Assembly: GCA_016177735.1 (NCBI GenBank)
Contig: JACOUS010000016.1
Location: forward strand, 1-40,666
DNA from: Ignavibacteriales bacterium
GTDB lineage: Bacteria; Bacteroidota; Ignavibacteria; Ignavibacteriales; Melioribacteraceae
Length of the DNA: 40,666 bases
Direction of reading: 5' to 3'
Part shown: piece after piece, positions 1-8,417 of the stretch
Layout: the number at the start of each line of letters is the position of its first letter
Position numbering within the stretch: the first letter of the stretch is position 1
Made by a program: the position numbers and the translations under genes
The notes under the pieces: model-generated
Told to the model about the DNA's origin: nothing
Seen by the model: the letters and a program-made list of their open reading frames with translations, nothing else
The model's database searches: none

Positions 1-702
1 AAAGAGTTATGCCATTTTACTAATTATACTCTCAGAATCAACTGCTGATTTTTGAAGTCTCCAATTTTTCAATGAACTTTCTTTGCTTGCTTTTCAACTG
101 CCTTTGGCTTCGTTCAACTATTACTTATACTGCCAAATATCCGTCTATCACTCCGGCAGTATGTGTGATAGATTCTATCAAAAAGTTCTTTTTCACTTTA
201 TATTCTAATTTTCTCGCCGGATATCACTCACACTATTAAAGAATGATATCCAGCGGACTTTTTACCCCCATAACAGTTTTCAAAACATGTGTGTTGCAAG
301 TTGTTAAATCTATTCCAAAAAATTTCTTTTGTGTTTTGGTTTTGCGTTTCAACGGAATGAAAACGATTTGTTCGAAAAGGTGGAAGAAGTTTTGTGTAGT
401 TCAGATTAGCGGAAGAAGAAATCATTAATGCCCTCATCAATTTTTCTTCTGTCATGAATGCTGTTCACGGCATCCGTGAAAGTGTTTCAAAAATTTGAAA
501 TCAAGTTAATTCAAGTTCGGTTTTTTGTCAATTACATTATTCGAAGGACGTGTGTTAATTTTTGTTTTTTAATTGCGACTAAAGCCGAGAGAAAAGGGTT
601 GATATAGTTAAAGGTCGCGGCAATGGAAGTTATCCAAAAATAAATTGTGCGCAACTCCAGTTGTAAAACAAACTACGTGCTGAGGCCTTGAAGGTGTAGT
701 GC
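1..702. other. Non-coding or undetermined left end
   Basis: I see no convincing gene here. The only open frames are about 60-75 codons, lack a recognisable domain and have poor start contexts. The stretch contains inverted repeats: ATACTGCC at 127-134 against GGCAGTAT at 155-162, an alternative pairing CTATCAC/GTGATAG at 145-171, and GGATATCA at 219-226 against TGATATCC at 244-251. These could be decayed repeats or the end of an upstream unit cut by the window edge. Confidence 0.5.
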
Positions 703-1401
703 TTATTTCTTTTTCTCCTCAAAAAAACTATCCGGCATGCCTTTGTTTATTTTGTAGTTCGAATATGTAACAATCACACTGCCGGATAATTCCGATCTAT
801 CGCGCCACCTGATATTATGCTCGTCCTGATCGTCTTTGTTTCCGGGAGAAGCATTTTGCTGCTGGGATTTCTCCGCACTGAAAGTGAATTTCAACTGCGA
901 AGGCAGACCGAGATTTTTGTTGTCGTAAGATAATTCAATTTTTACAGTGCCGGCGCGTTTGCTTGTTGTTTCTATTTTGCGGATAACAGATTGTGCTTGC
1001 TCAATCCATAAAGTGGAAAGTACGATTCCGGCTGAATCGCTTTCGGGAATTATTTTTACAACATCAAGTTTGCTGCCGTCAACCGTTTCTGTTTTTACAT
1101 AAATCGCAGTGTACTTTCCGTTCAGAAATTGTTTCGGAGAAAAATTCAGGCTCTGCTTTGGCAGCATCGCAAAACCTTTCGAGTCTATTTTTACTTTATC
1201 GGGTTGTTTGAAATATATTTTCGCTTTTGTATCGGGCATCTTCACAAATTCAAAATCGAGTTTGATGCTCACATCAACTTCGTAATCGCGGACGGCATCA
1301 AATTTCTTTTTGACGGCATCGAGAATTTTTTCGGCATCTTTAGTCTGTGCAAATAAAGTTGAGACGCAAAGAACAAAAAACAAAAGCAAAAACTTTTTCA
1401 T
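703..1401 (-). CDS. LolA-like outer-membrane lipoprotein-sorting / periplasmic protein
   Basis: The protein is 232 residues. The start is set at the ATG whose complement ends at 1401, because GGAGG lies 5 bases upstream and a signal peptide (MKKFLLLFFVLCVSTLFAQ) follows at once; the frame runs 11 codons further upstream without a ribosome site. After the signal peptide the pattern is that of LolA/LppX-like lipid-binding proteins: an amphipathic helix (EKILDAVKKKFDAVRDYE) and then beta strands typical of a half-barrel (KIYFKQPDKVKID). LolA shuttles lipoproteins across the periplasm, but many relatives bind other lipids, so the substrate is not known. It follows the ABC-2 exporter genes on the same strand after about 150 bp. 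A role linked to that exporter is inference. Confidence 0.65.
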   Translation of the reverse strand: MKKFLLLFFVLCVSTLFAQTKDAEKILDAVKKKFDAVRDYEVDVSIKLDFEFVKMPDTKAKIYFKQPDKVKIDSKGFAMLPKQSLNFSPKQFLNGKYTAIYVKTETVDGSKLDVVKIIPESDSAGIVLSTLWIEQAQSVIRKIETTSKRAGTVKIELSYDNKNLGLPSQLKFTFSAEKSQQQNASPGNKDDQDEHNIRWRDRSELSGSVIVTYSNYKINKGMPDSFFEEKKK

Positions 1402-1465
1402 TATTTCCTCCAACGCATTTAAAGTCTGTTGCAAAACTCTCTGCTTACTTTGCGGTTAAAAACAG

Positions 1466-1506
1466 TTCACGCAAGGAGCGCATAGTTAAAACGCAAAGAT
1501 CGCAAG
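1466..1506 (+). repeat. Dispersed ~40-bp repeat, copy 1
   Basis: This segment begins TTCACGCAA, continues with GTTAA and ACGCAAAG, and ends CGCAAG. It matches the reverse complement of 17998-18034 apart from small insertions and substitutions. It lies between the ABC-2 permease gene and the LolA-like gene. No coding role is visible. Confidence 0.45.
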
Positions 1507-1552
1507 GGAAAAAACAACATTTCAAATTATGCAGCATGTTCTTTAAAGCCGT

Positions 1553-2389
1553 TCAGCTTAAAATATCTTTTTTCAAAAAGATGTACGTTGTAATTAAATA
1601 AAGTCCGAGAATGTGTCCGCCGAGAACTAGTCCCGATCTTAAAACATCGGCATAATCAACCGGGTCGTTGAAAAAATTATTCCACAAAGTCATGTGTGAA
1701 GTAAAAAAGTAGGGCGAAAGATTCTGCAGAAAATCGACCGGCAGTGCGGAAAGAACCGCGAGTATTATTATCAATGCCATCGTTGCAACAATGGGACCGA
1801 TAGCATTTTCAACCAACGAAGAAAAGAAAAACGATACGGCGAAGACAGTACCCATGCTTAGCATCGCAAATAAATATGCGGATGCGAAGCGCCACAGTAC
1901 ATCATCGGCGGCAAAAATTATCAGCTTGCCGCGGAACGATAAAAGTTCGCCGGTTCCGAAAATCAAACAGCTAACGCCCAAACTTAAAAATGCAAGCCAT
2001 GCTAAAAGTGCAGTAACGTAAATAAATCCGGCTAAAAATTTTGCAGTAACAACTTGAAATCTTGAAACCGGTCTCGTGAGCAGCATCCGGTAAGTTCCGG
2101 CAGTTGCTTCGCTTGCAAGCAGATCGCCGCCGACAAGTACAATCAAAAACGGAATATGGATAAAGAGGGAATTCAAAATAAGATTTGCAACGAGATAGCC
2201 GTTAAAAAGATTTCCGACAATTAAAAATGAATCCTGGAAACCTCTCGTTAGTGATTTGATGTAGCCGTCGCCGGTAAAATAGAGTGCTGCTTGAACAATG
2301 GGCACGAGAACACCGATAGCGATAATGCCGATGTATGTTCTCCACTTCTTAAAAATTTTCTGAAGTTCAACATAAATTAGTGTGCTCAT
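1553..2389 (-). CDS. ABC-2 type transporter permease
   Basis: This 278-residue membrane protein has about six hydrophobic segments (around residues 17-37, 55-85, 105-135, 160-185, 190-215 and 245-270). The motif GTYRMLLTRPVSRFQVVTAK is the cytoplasmic loop typical of ABC-2 / NosY-like permeases. Its ATG overlaps the stop of the upstream ATPase gene by 4 bases (ATGA), so the two are translationally coupled and form one exporter. The substrate cannot be read from sequence; relatives export drugs, lipids or polysaccharides, or act in gliding and NosY-type systems. Confidence 0.85.
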   Translation of the reverse strand: MSTLIYVELQKIFKKWRTYIGIIAIGVLVPIVQAALYFTGDGYIKSLTRGFQDSFLIVGNLFNGYLVANLILNSLFIHIPFLIVLVGGDLLASEATAGTYRMLLTRPVSRFQVVTAKFLAGFIYVTALLAWLAFLSLGVSCLIFGTGELLSFRGKLIIFAADDVLWRFASAYLFAMLSMGTVFAVSFFFSSLVENAIGPIVATMALIIILAVLSALPVDFLQNLSPYFFTSHMTLWNNFFNDPVDYADVLRSGLVLGGHILGLYLITTYIFLKKDILS

Positions 2390-3309
2390 CTGCCGCCCCC
2401 TTCCGTTATTTTCAAGAAATAATCTTCGAGAGAGCGAACCGGGATAACCGCGCTGATATTAACACCGTTCTCGATAAAGTGTCTGTTCAAATCGGCAATC
2501 TCTTTGTTCGGCATTTCGAGTATCAACTGGTTTTTCTCTTTTGTTTTAAAACATTTATTCCACATAGTGAAGTTGAGAACGTTCATAGCTTTTTCAACAT
2601 CATCGGTTTCAAACGTAACGGAAACTTTATCGGTGTTGAGCAGTTCATCAACCGTTCCTTCAACTTGAGTTGTTCCTTTGTTGATGATTATCATTCTCGA
2701 AGCGATGATTTCAACTTCTCTCAAAATATGCGATGAAAGGAAAATGGTTTTATTTTTTTCTCTGCTGAGGTAAAGAATCAAATCGCGTATTTCTTTCATG
2801 CCTTGCGGATCGAGCCCGGTAGTCGGTTCATCAAGAATAATCAATTCGGGATCGTGCATCAAAGCTTGGGCAATTCCGAGCCGCTGTTTCATTCCGTGCG
2901 AATATGTTTTCACCTTGCTTTTGTAACGTTTTGCCAAACCGACAAGTTCGAGCATCTCCATAATTTTTTTCTTTGAAGTATCCGCGCCGGAAAGTCTGCC
3001 GAGTATTTCCAAATTTTTGTAAGCGGAGAGGTACATATAAAAATCCGGCTTTTCAACAATCGCACCGACTTTGCGTAAAATCTTTTCCCGGTTCCCGTTA
3101 AGCGGCATACCGAAAATTTTTATTGTACCCGCTGTGGGTTTGATTAATGATAACAACATGCGGATGGTTGTACTTTTGCCGGCTCCGTTCGGTCCTAAAA
3201 ATCCAAACACGTCGCCGCGGTAAACGTTGAGATCGAGATTGTTAACGGCAACAAGGCTCTTAAATTTTTTTGTGAGTCCGCGTACTTCTATGATTTGATC
3301 AGAAACCAA
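2386..3309 (-). CDS. ABC transporter ATP-binding protein (ABC-2 exporter)
   Basis: This 307-residue ATPase powers the permease encoded next. Visible motifs are Walker A GPNGAGKST (residues 39-47), the signature YSHGMKQRL, Walker B LIILDEPTTGLD and the switch histidine in FLSSHI. The last 80 or so residues form the accessory C-terminal domain seen in CcmA/NatA-type ATPases. The start codon is TTG (complement of 3307-3309) with GGAGG 4 bases upstream; no ATG is nearby. It is the first gene of a minus-strand set of ATPase, permease and LolA-like protein. Confidence 0.9.
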   Translation of the reverse strand: MVSDQIIEVRGLTKKFKSLVAVNNLDLNVYRGDVFGFLGPNGAGKSTTIRMLLSLIKPTAGTIKIFGMPLNGNREKILRKVGAIVEKPDFYMYLSAYKNLEILGRLSGADTSKKKIMEMLELVGLAKRYKSKVKTYSHGMKQRLGIAQALMHDPELIILDEPTTGLDPQGMKEIRDLILYLSREKNKTIFLSSHILREVEIIASRMIIINKGTTQVEGTVDELLNTDKVSVTFETDDVEKAMNVLNFTMWNKCFKTKEKNQLILEMPNKEIADLNRHFIENGVNISAVIPVRSLEDYFLKITEGGGR

Positions 3310-3416
3310 TTAACCTCCGAATCGTTAGCAATTGAGACGGTACTGAAGTGTTATTGTTTTATTTTTTTATAGAACGGGGCGCAGAGTTTGTGTGAGAAAT
3401 TTGTTACTAGTAACTG

Positions 3417-3485
3417 CCTCACCTTTTTCAAATTAAGTCATTCTCCTTACTATGGAGAGGTTCGCCTCGGCGAATTAGGGTGAGG
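3417..3485. repeat. Nested palindromic intergenic repeat (REP-like)
   Basis: The outer arms CCTCACC (3417-3423) and GGTGAGG (3479-3485) enclose two further hairpins: TCTCC/GGAGA (3442-3446 with 3454-3458) and TTCGCC/GGCGAA (3461-3466 with 3469-3474). A single strand could fold into a three-way structure. It lies between two minus-strand units, downstream of the AmpG-like gene's upstream neighbour and upstream of the ABC ATPase. The rest of 3310-3576 shows no gene. Confidence 0.6.
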
Positions 3486-3576
3486 TCGTTAGCAGCCAAT
3501 ATTCAAACACCTCTATAACTTTATCCAAGATTTTTTCATTTACAGTTAAGTCTCGCTTCGACTTACAATGTAAAAT

Positions 3577-5376
3577 TTATTCTACTTCCATTTTCTTTTT
3601 TCCGAAGAGAGCATTTATCGGAATAAACTTTGCAATGATGAAAGACGGAATTGTAGCAACGCAGACCCAAACAAAAAAGTGTTTGTACCCGATCGCTTCC
3701 TGAATTATTCCGCTGAACATGCCGGGCACCATCATTCCGAGCGCCATAAACCCGGTTGCGATTGCGTAATGTGACGTTTTGTACTCGCCTTCGGAAAGGT
3801 AAATCATATAAATTGTGTAAGCCGTAAATCCGAAACCGTAACCGAGCTGTTCGATTGCAACGCAAGCATAAATAATCCATTTATCAACCGGCTGAACATA
3901 CGACATATAAACGTAAACAAGATCCGGCAAGTTGATTGCAATAAGCATCCACCACAACCATTTTTTTAATCCGTTTCGAGAAATAGCAAATCCGCCGAGT
4001 ATGCCGCCGAACACTAATGCAATAATTCCGATTGTACCGTAAATGAAACCGACATCGGAGGTTGTTAATCCAAGTCCGCCCGCGCTGCGTGGATCAAGCA
4101 TAAAGGGTGAAGCCATTTTCACAAGCTGCGATTCACCCAATCGATAGAGAAGTAAAAATCCGATGACGATCAGAATTTTTTCTTTTTCGAAAAATCTAAA
4201 AAATGTTCTGAAGAATTCTTTCATCATCGAACTGCTGTATGAACGCGCGGCTGATTTATCGTTAGCCGGCTGGGGCAGAATGAAACGATGATAAACAAAA
4301 AATAAAATGAACAATACAGCCGCAGTTGCAAATGTGAACGACCACGCGATCGGAATTTTTTCGGATTGAATTTTGAAAACCGCTTCTGCCTTTTGCTGAA
4401 TTGAGGGATCGAGTTGAATAACAGCGAATGCCGGTTTATTCCAATTGTGCGAAGTGAACTTAAATGTCTTTCCTTCAATAACCGAAATGCCGTCGTTCCC
4501 TTCAAAATAATCGAGGTTCACTGTATATTCATCGCCGTCATCCGGTTTTTTGGAAAGATGAAATTTTACAATTCCCACATTGCCGACAAGTTCGTTATTA
4601 ATTGATGTATCGGGCGGAATCAGTTCGTCTGCAGTAAAGCCGTTCATGATGTTAAACTTGCGTGCAAAGTTTGTATAGAAATCGAGCGACTCTTTCGTAA
4701 TCGGTTTCGTGCTCACTTCCAATTTGGATGGTTTGGTAATAACTCTCAAACTTCCCGGCAAAGATTTTACCGGAACCGAATCGACTTGAATTGTTTTCTC
4801 AAAAAACTTTTGCGGATTGGCAATTACTTTCACTTCTGCCGGCGAAACGGAAAAACTGCTTTCAAGATATCCGGCAAGAATGACGAGCAATCCTTGTCCA
4901 AAAACCATTGCTATTCTATAAAATGTACTTCTTATTCCAACAAAAAAAGATTGCTGGCTTTCATTCAGTGCAATCATGTAAAAACCATCGGCGGAAATAT
5001 CATGCGTTGCAGAACTGAACGCAAGAAGCCAGAAGAAGAGAAGTGTGAATTGAAAAAAATCCGGCGCCGGTATTGTTAACGCAACACCCGCCATTCCGGC
5101 TCCGATGATAAACTGCATCGTTGTTATCCAGTATCTTTTCGTTTTAAAAAGATCAACAACCGGGCTCCACAGAGGTTTTATTACCCACGGCAGGTAAAGC
5201 CAGCTTGTGTAAAGTGCAATATCCGCATTTGAAATACCAAGCCGCTTGTACATGATCACGGAAACAGTGATCACAATTACGTACGGAAGACCTTCGGCAA
5301 AATAAAGTGTCGGTATCCAGCCCCATACGTTTTTGGGTTTTGGTTTCTCTTGTAATGTAGATTTTCTAACGATCAT
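3577..5376 (-). CDS. AmpG-like MFS transporter with large inserted extracytoplasmic domain
   Basis: The protein is 599 residues from the chosen ATG (complement of 5374-5376). That ATG overlaps the end of the kinase gene by 11 bases; the frame runs 17 codons further upstream, wholly inside the kinase gene. The opening WGWIPTLYFAEGLPYVIV and the following DADGFYMI-like stretch (SADGFYMIALNES) recall AmpG/PAT-family permeases, which import anhydromuropeptides or related solutes. Ordinary AmpG proteins have 400-500 residues. Here roughly 180 residues of soluble, strand-rich sequence (about residues 170-350) split the two halves. Pairing with a sugar kinase suggests import of an amino sugar or muropeptide, which is inference. 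Confidence 0.75.
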   Translation of the reverse strand: MIVRKSTLQEKPKPKNVWGWIPTLYFAEGLPYVIVITVSVIMYKRLGISNADIALYTSWLYLPWVIKPLWSPVVDLFKTKRYWITTMQFIIGAGMAGVALTIPAPDFFQFTLLFFWLLAFSSATHDISADGFYMIALNESQQSFFVGIRSTFYRIAMVFGQGLLVILAGYLESSFSVSPAEVKVIANPQKFFEKTIQVDSVPVKSLPGSLRVITKPSKLEVSTKPITKESLDFYTNFARKFNIMNGFTADELIPPDTSINNELVGNVGIVKFHLSKKPDDGDEYTVNLDYFEGNDGISVIEGKTFKFTSHNWNKPAFAVIQLDPSIQQKAEAVFKIQSEKIPIAWSFTFATAAVLFILFFVYHRFILPQPANDKSAARSYSSSMMKEFFRTFFRFFEKEKILIVIGFLLLYRLGESQLVKMASPFMLDPRSAGGLGLTTSDVGFIYGTIGIIALVFGGILGGFAISRNGLKKWLWWMLIAINLPDLVYVYMSYVQPVDKWIIYACVAIEQLGYGFGFTAYTIYMIYLSEGEYKTSHYAIATGFMALGMMVPGMFSGIIQEAIGYKHFFVWVCVATIPSFIIAKFIPINALFGKKKMEVE

Positions 5377-6298
5377 ATTTATTTGCCGGGTTTGATTCGT
5401 AATATTTTTTTGCGAGCAAAACCGCACCGAATTCGGGGGGATGTTCCGCTTTTTTTATTCGAACATTTTTGAAATCATCTTTGATCTTATTTGTCAACAT
5501 CGTTGAATAAAAATTTTTGTTTGATAACAAACCGCCCGATAAACACAAATTAATCTTGTTTGCCTTCAATAATTTTATTGCTGCTTTGAGATGATCGGTC
5601 AATGCGCTGCATTCTTCTTCTAAAATTTTGAGTGAATGTTTGTCCCCGGATCGAGCCGCATCGATTACAAGCGGTGCAGCGGAAGCGATATCAAAATTAT
5701 CCGAGTAAATTTTTGTGATAAGTTCATCGCGTGAGCCGATATTAAATTTTTTGTTGATCAAACCCGGCAGAATTGAATTAGTAATTCTTTTATCAATCAT
5801 TTTTGCTGCTGTAGATAAGCCCTTCTTCCCGATTGAGTAACCGCTTCCTTCATCGCCTATTAATTTTCCGTAACCTCCGATGCGGATAAAATTTCCTTCG
5901 CTGTCTTTTCCAAAAAGAATCGAACCGGTTCCGGCGATTAAAATGATTCCCGGTTTTCCCGAAAATGCACCTTCGACAGCCGCATGAGCATCACTGATAA
6001 TCTCGAAATTGTTTAAAACAATTTTCTGTTCTGCCGCTTGCTTGATGATTTCTTGTTTTAATTTTTTTTTGTGAAGTTCTCTGCCGGTTCCGGCAATGCC
6101 TGCTGTTATGAATGCTATCTTTTTCTTCCGGGATATCTTTTTGATTAAGCCAAGCATTGTTCGTGCAGATTTTCCGAAGCCGGCTGTTAAAGGATTAGCT
6201 GCGCCGCCTTCGATGGTTTGAAGTATTCGAAGATTATCATCGGCTAAAATTGATCTGGTTTTTGTTCCGCCGCCGTCTATTCCTATGAAATAGTTCAT
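5366..6298 (-). CDS. BadF/BadG/BcrA/BcrD-type ATPase, probable N-acetylglucosamine kinase
   Basis: This 310-residue protein has the ASKHA (actin/hexokinase) fold. The N-terminal phosphate loop is FIGIDGGGTKTRS (residues 4-16), the second phosphate motif is LIAGTGSILFG, GDEGSGYSIG is typical of the GlcNAc kinase branch, and CLSGGLLSN is the adenosine loop. The family includes human-type NAGK and bacterial glucosamine/GlcNAc kinases, and also the benzoyl-CoA reductase activases. This one lacks the Cys ligands of the iron-sulfur activases, so a sugar kinase is favoured. It overlaps the start of the AmpG-like transporter gene by 11 bases. Together they fit uptake and phosphorylation of cell-wall amino sugars. 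Confidence 0.85.
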   Translation of the reverse strand: MNYFIGIDGGGTKTRSILADDNLRILQTIEGGAANPLTAGFGKSARTMLGLIKKISRKKKIAFITAGIAGTGRELHKKKLKQEIIKQAAEQKIVLNNFEIISDAHAAVEGAFSGKPGIILIAGTGSILFGKDSEGNFIRIGGYGKLIGDEGSGYSIGKKGLSTAAKMIDKRITNSILPGLINKKFNIGSRDELITKIYSDNFDIASAAPLVIDAARSGDKHSLKILEEECSALTDHLKAAIKLLKANKINLCLSGGLLSNKNFYSTMLTNKIKDDFKNVRIKKAEHPPEFGAVLLAKKYYESNPANKYDR

Positions 6299-6522
6299 TT
6301 CGCAATAGCTATTGGATGATTACGAAGATATGTAAAATCAATAGAATTAAAAAATTGAGCGGCATAACATAAGTAAAGAGAAATCTTTGTTAATAATATT
6401 GATTGCTTTCAAGATTAAATGTAGTTAGATTCTCCCGCAGTAATAATCCCAAATATTTTCCGCCGAAAAATCTGCCGTTCTTCAATAAAAGAGTTCCAAC
6501 AATAAAATAAATAGGAGTAAGT

Positions 6523-6948
6523 ATGATTTCCAAAAAACTACTTCTCTTGTTGGCTCTATTATTGCTCTTCTTTACTCTCGGATGCGAGAAAGAAGACAAC
6601 CCAGTCTCTCCGGAAGACCAAGTTATCGGTACGTGGGTGTTAACAAAAATAATATATACAACGCCCAACGGCACCATCGAGTTTACCCCGGAAGCCGCAA
6701 GTATTTCAATCACGCTTGTAATTAACAGCGATCACACTTTTTCTGCTAATGTTACACAAGATGATAGTACCGAAACTATTGTTGGTACGTGGAATGTAGA
6801 AAACGGCAAAGTTACTATTGAGAGCACCGCCGATGTGGAACCACAGGTAATGGATTACTCAATTGAAGGCGATGTTCTCAGAATGACAATTAATTACACG
6901 GATGATACCGGCACGCAAACCGTCACACTTGTATTTAACAAGAAGTGA
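6523..6948 (+). CDS. Lipocalin-like lipoprotein, paralogue 1
   Basis: This 141-residue lipoprotein has a signal peptide ending in the lipobox FTLGC (Cys21), so it should be membrane anchored. The mature part, with VIGTWVLTKI and later VGTWNVENGKVTI, resembles the small lipocalin-like domain found in many Bacteroidota lipoproteins, where a GTW motif opens a beta barrel. A GGAG site sits 7 bases before the ATG. It is followed after 24 bp by the YbaK-type gene, then by a paralogue at 7573. No ligand can be named. Confidence 0.75.
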   Translation: MISKKLLLLLALLLLFFTLGCEKEDNPVSPEDQVIGTWVLTKIIYTTPNGTIEFTPEAASISITLVINSDHTFSANVTQDDSTETIVGTWNVENGKVTIESTADVEPQVMDYSIEGDVLRMTINYTDDTGTQTVTLVFNKK

Positions 6949-6972
6949 ATATTAAAAATTCGGGAGGTAGTT

Positions 6973-7446
6973 ATGCCGTCAACAAAACTAAAAGAGTTTC
7001 TCGATCAGCACAAAGTAAAATATGTGACGATCAAACACTCGCTTGCATACACTGCTCAGGAAGTCGCGGCATCGGTTCATATTAAAGGAAGAGAACTTGC
7101 CAAAACCGTGCTCGTAAAAATTAACGGGCGGCTTGCGATGTGTATTGTTCCGGCTTCGTTCAAAATAGATTTTGAGAAGCTCAAACAAATTTTGGATAAC
7201 CCGCATGTTCGTCTTGCAAACGAAGTCGAGTTCAAAGATAAATTTCCCGAATGCGAAGTCGGCGCAATGCCTCCTTTCGGCAATCTTTATAACGTTGAAG
7301 TTTTTGCGGATGAAAAACTTGCCGATGACGAAGAGATTGCATTCAACGCCGGCACACATACCGAACTTGTCCAAATGTCGTACAAAGATTTTTTAGATTT
7401 AGTTAAACCCAGAACGATGCAGTTTTCTTTTCCGTCAAAACTGTAA
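6973..7446 (+). CDS. YbaK/EbsC-type aminoacyl-tRNA deacylase
   Basis: This 157-residue protein spans a single YbaK/ProX-like editing domain. These enzymes hydrolyse mischarged aminoacyl-tRNA (for example Cys- or Ala-tRNAPro) in the cytoplasm. Seen here: the start of the fold around HSLAYTAQEVAAS, the conserved lysine in LAKTVLVK, and the GxMPPFG loop (GAMPPFGNLYN) that lines the substrate pocket. Length is normal for the free-standing family. A GGAGG site lies 6 bases before the ATG. The exact tRNA edited cannot be told from sequence. It lies between two lipocalin-like lipoprotein genes, probably without functional connection. Confidence 0.88.
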   Translation: MPSTKLKEFLDQHKVKYVTIKHSLAYTAQEVAASVHIKGRELAKTVLVKINGRLAMCIVPASFKIDFEKLKQILDNPHVRLANEVEFKDKFPECEVGAMPPFGNLYNVEVFADEKLADDEEIAFNAGTHTELVQMSYKDFLDLVKPRTMQFSFPSKL

Positions 7447-7572
7447 ATGTGCATCAGCAAAACCAGTTTTATTTTTGCCGCTGTCTTGAACTGATTGAGA
7501 AATGTTTATACATTTGCCGTGAGCATTATCGGCTCACATATCTTAATATATTCAGTTTGCGGTTTATAAAGA

Positions 7573-8010
7573 ATGAACATAAATGTTAGAAAAATACTTG
7601 CGCTGTTGGCAGTAATCAATTTGCTGGTAATTACTGCTTGCAAAGAAGACGATAACCCGGTATCTCCGGGAAATAATCTTGTGGGAACGTGGGTATTAAC
7701 AAAGATTTATTTAACACAATTTAATAATGCAGAAATAAAACCTGGAGATTACGATATCAGCGCAACATTCGATATGAAAAGCAATGGAACATTTACGGCA
7801 ATAGAAAATTATTCCGGTGAAGCAGATACAACTTCGGGAACATGGAGCGAAGCCGGCGGAAAAATTAAATTAACGGCTACTGTTGACGGAGTGAATCAAA
7901 CGGAAGAACTCAGCTACACTTTGCAAGGTAATCTGCTTTTGGTAGATACGACGATCGAGATGCCGACGTTCGGGGAACAGCCGGTGAGATTAGAGTTTAC
8001 TAAACAATGA
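7573..8010 (+). CDS. Lipocalin-like lipoprotein, paralogue 2
   Basis: This 145-residue lipoprotein has a signal peptide and the lipobox VITAC (Cys23). It is clearly paralogous to the gene at 6523: both carry DNPVSP followed by GTWVLTKI just after the lipid anchor, and both have a second GTW (SGTWSEAGGKIKL here). The shared pattern shows a local duplication with the YbaK-type gene in between. The start has no strong ribosome site. The gene is followed by a strong intrinsic terminator at 8032-8066. Confidence 0.75.
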   Translation: MNINVRKILALLAVINLLVITACKEDDNPVSPGNNLVGTWVLTKIYLTQFNNAEIKPGDYDISATFDMKSNGTFTAIENYSGEADTTSGTWSEAGGKIKLTATVDGVNQTEELSYTLQGNLLLVDTTIEMPTFGEQPVRLEFTKQ

Positions 8011-8031
8011 GCACTCAATAAATTTTAATCG

Positions 8032-8066
8032 AACCCGGTTTTATAAAAATAAAATCGGGTTTTTTT
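8032..8066 (+). terminator. Rho-independent terminator
   Basis: A 13-bp stem (8032-8044 with 8049-8061, containing AACCCGG against TCGGGTT with one G-T pair) closes an AAAA loop and runs directly into six T residues (8061-8066). It starts 22 bases after the stop of the second lipocalin-like gene and should end that plus-strand unit. Confidence 0.88.
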
Positions 8067-8417
8067 ATGCTTCATCGTTTTGAGAGGTTAAGTAAAACGG
8101 AGAAATTACCTAATTATTGTTGATAATTTTTTGATTAATCTTAACTTATTTAGTTGAATTTTGGTTTTTAATTTGCATTTATTGCAATCCGGTATAAAAA
8201 TTTTTTGAAAATAAGAGAGCTGTCTCAAACTTTTCTTAGGTTATCTGATTAAATCGAGTAATAACTTGCTTGTAGGTACAGCAAAAAAAATATCGAGTAT
8301 CATTTGTAAAGCATATAAATTTTTGGGGATGACCGATCTTGCAAGAGTTTTAATCATGTCGAGAAAGTTTGTGACAGAAGTGGAAAATAATTTGAAATAT
8401 ATAAGGAGTTCTATCCG
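8067..8417. other. Intergenic region upstream of the SPFH gene
   Basis: This is very AT-rich DNA with no open frame worth calling. It should contain the promoter for the SPFH/fusion operon, but I could not identify a convincing promoter. A good ribosome site (AAGGAG) occurs at the right end, 10 bases before the ATG at 8418. Confidence 0.5.

Noticed and set aside
228-455. Short minus-strand open frame of 75 codons
   Set aside because: No domain, no ribosome site, and it overlaps palindromic DNA; nothing supports a protein.
5377-5427. Longer start for the AmpG-like transporter
   Set aside because: The 17 extra codons lie inside the kinase gene, and the conserved N-terminus begins after the ATG at 5376.
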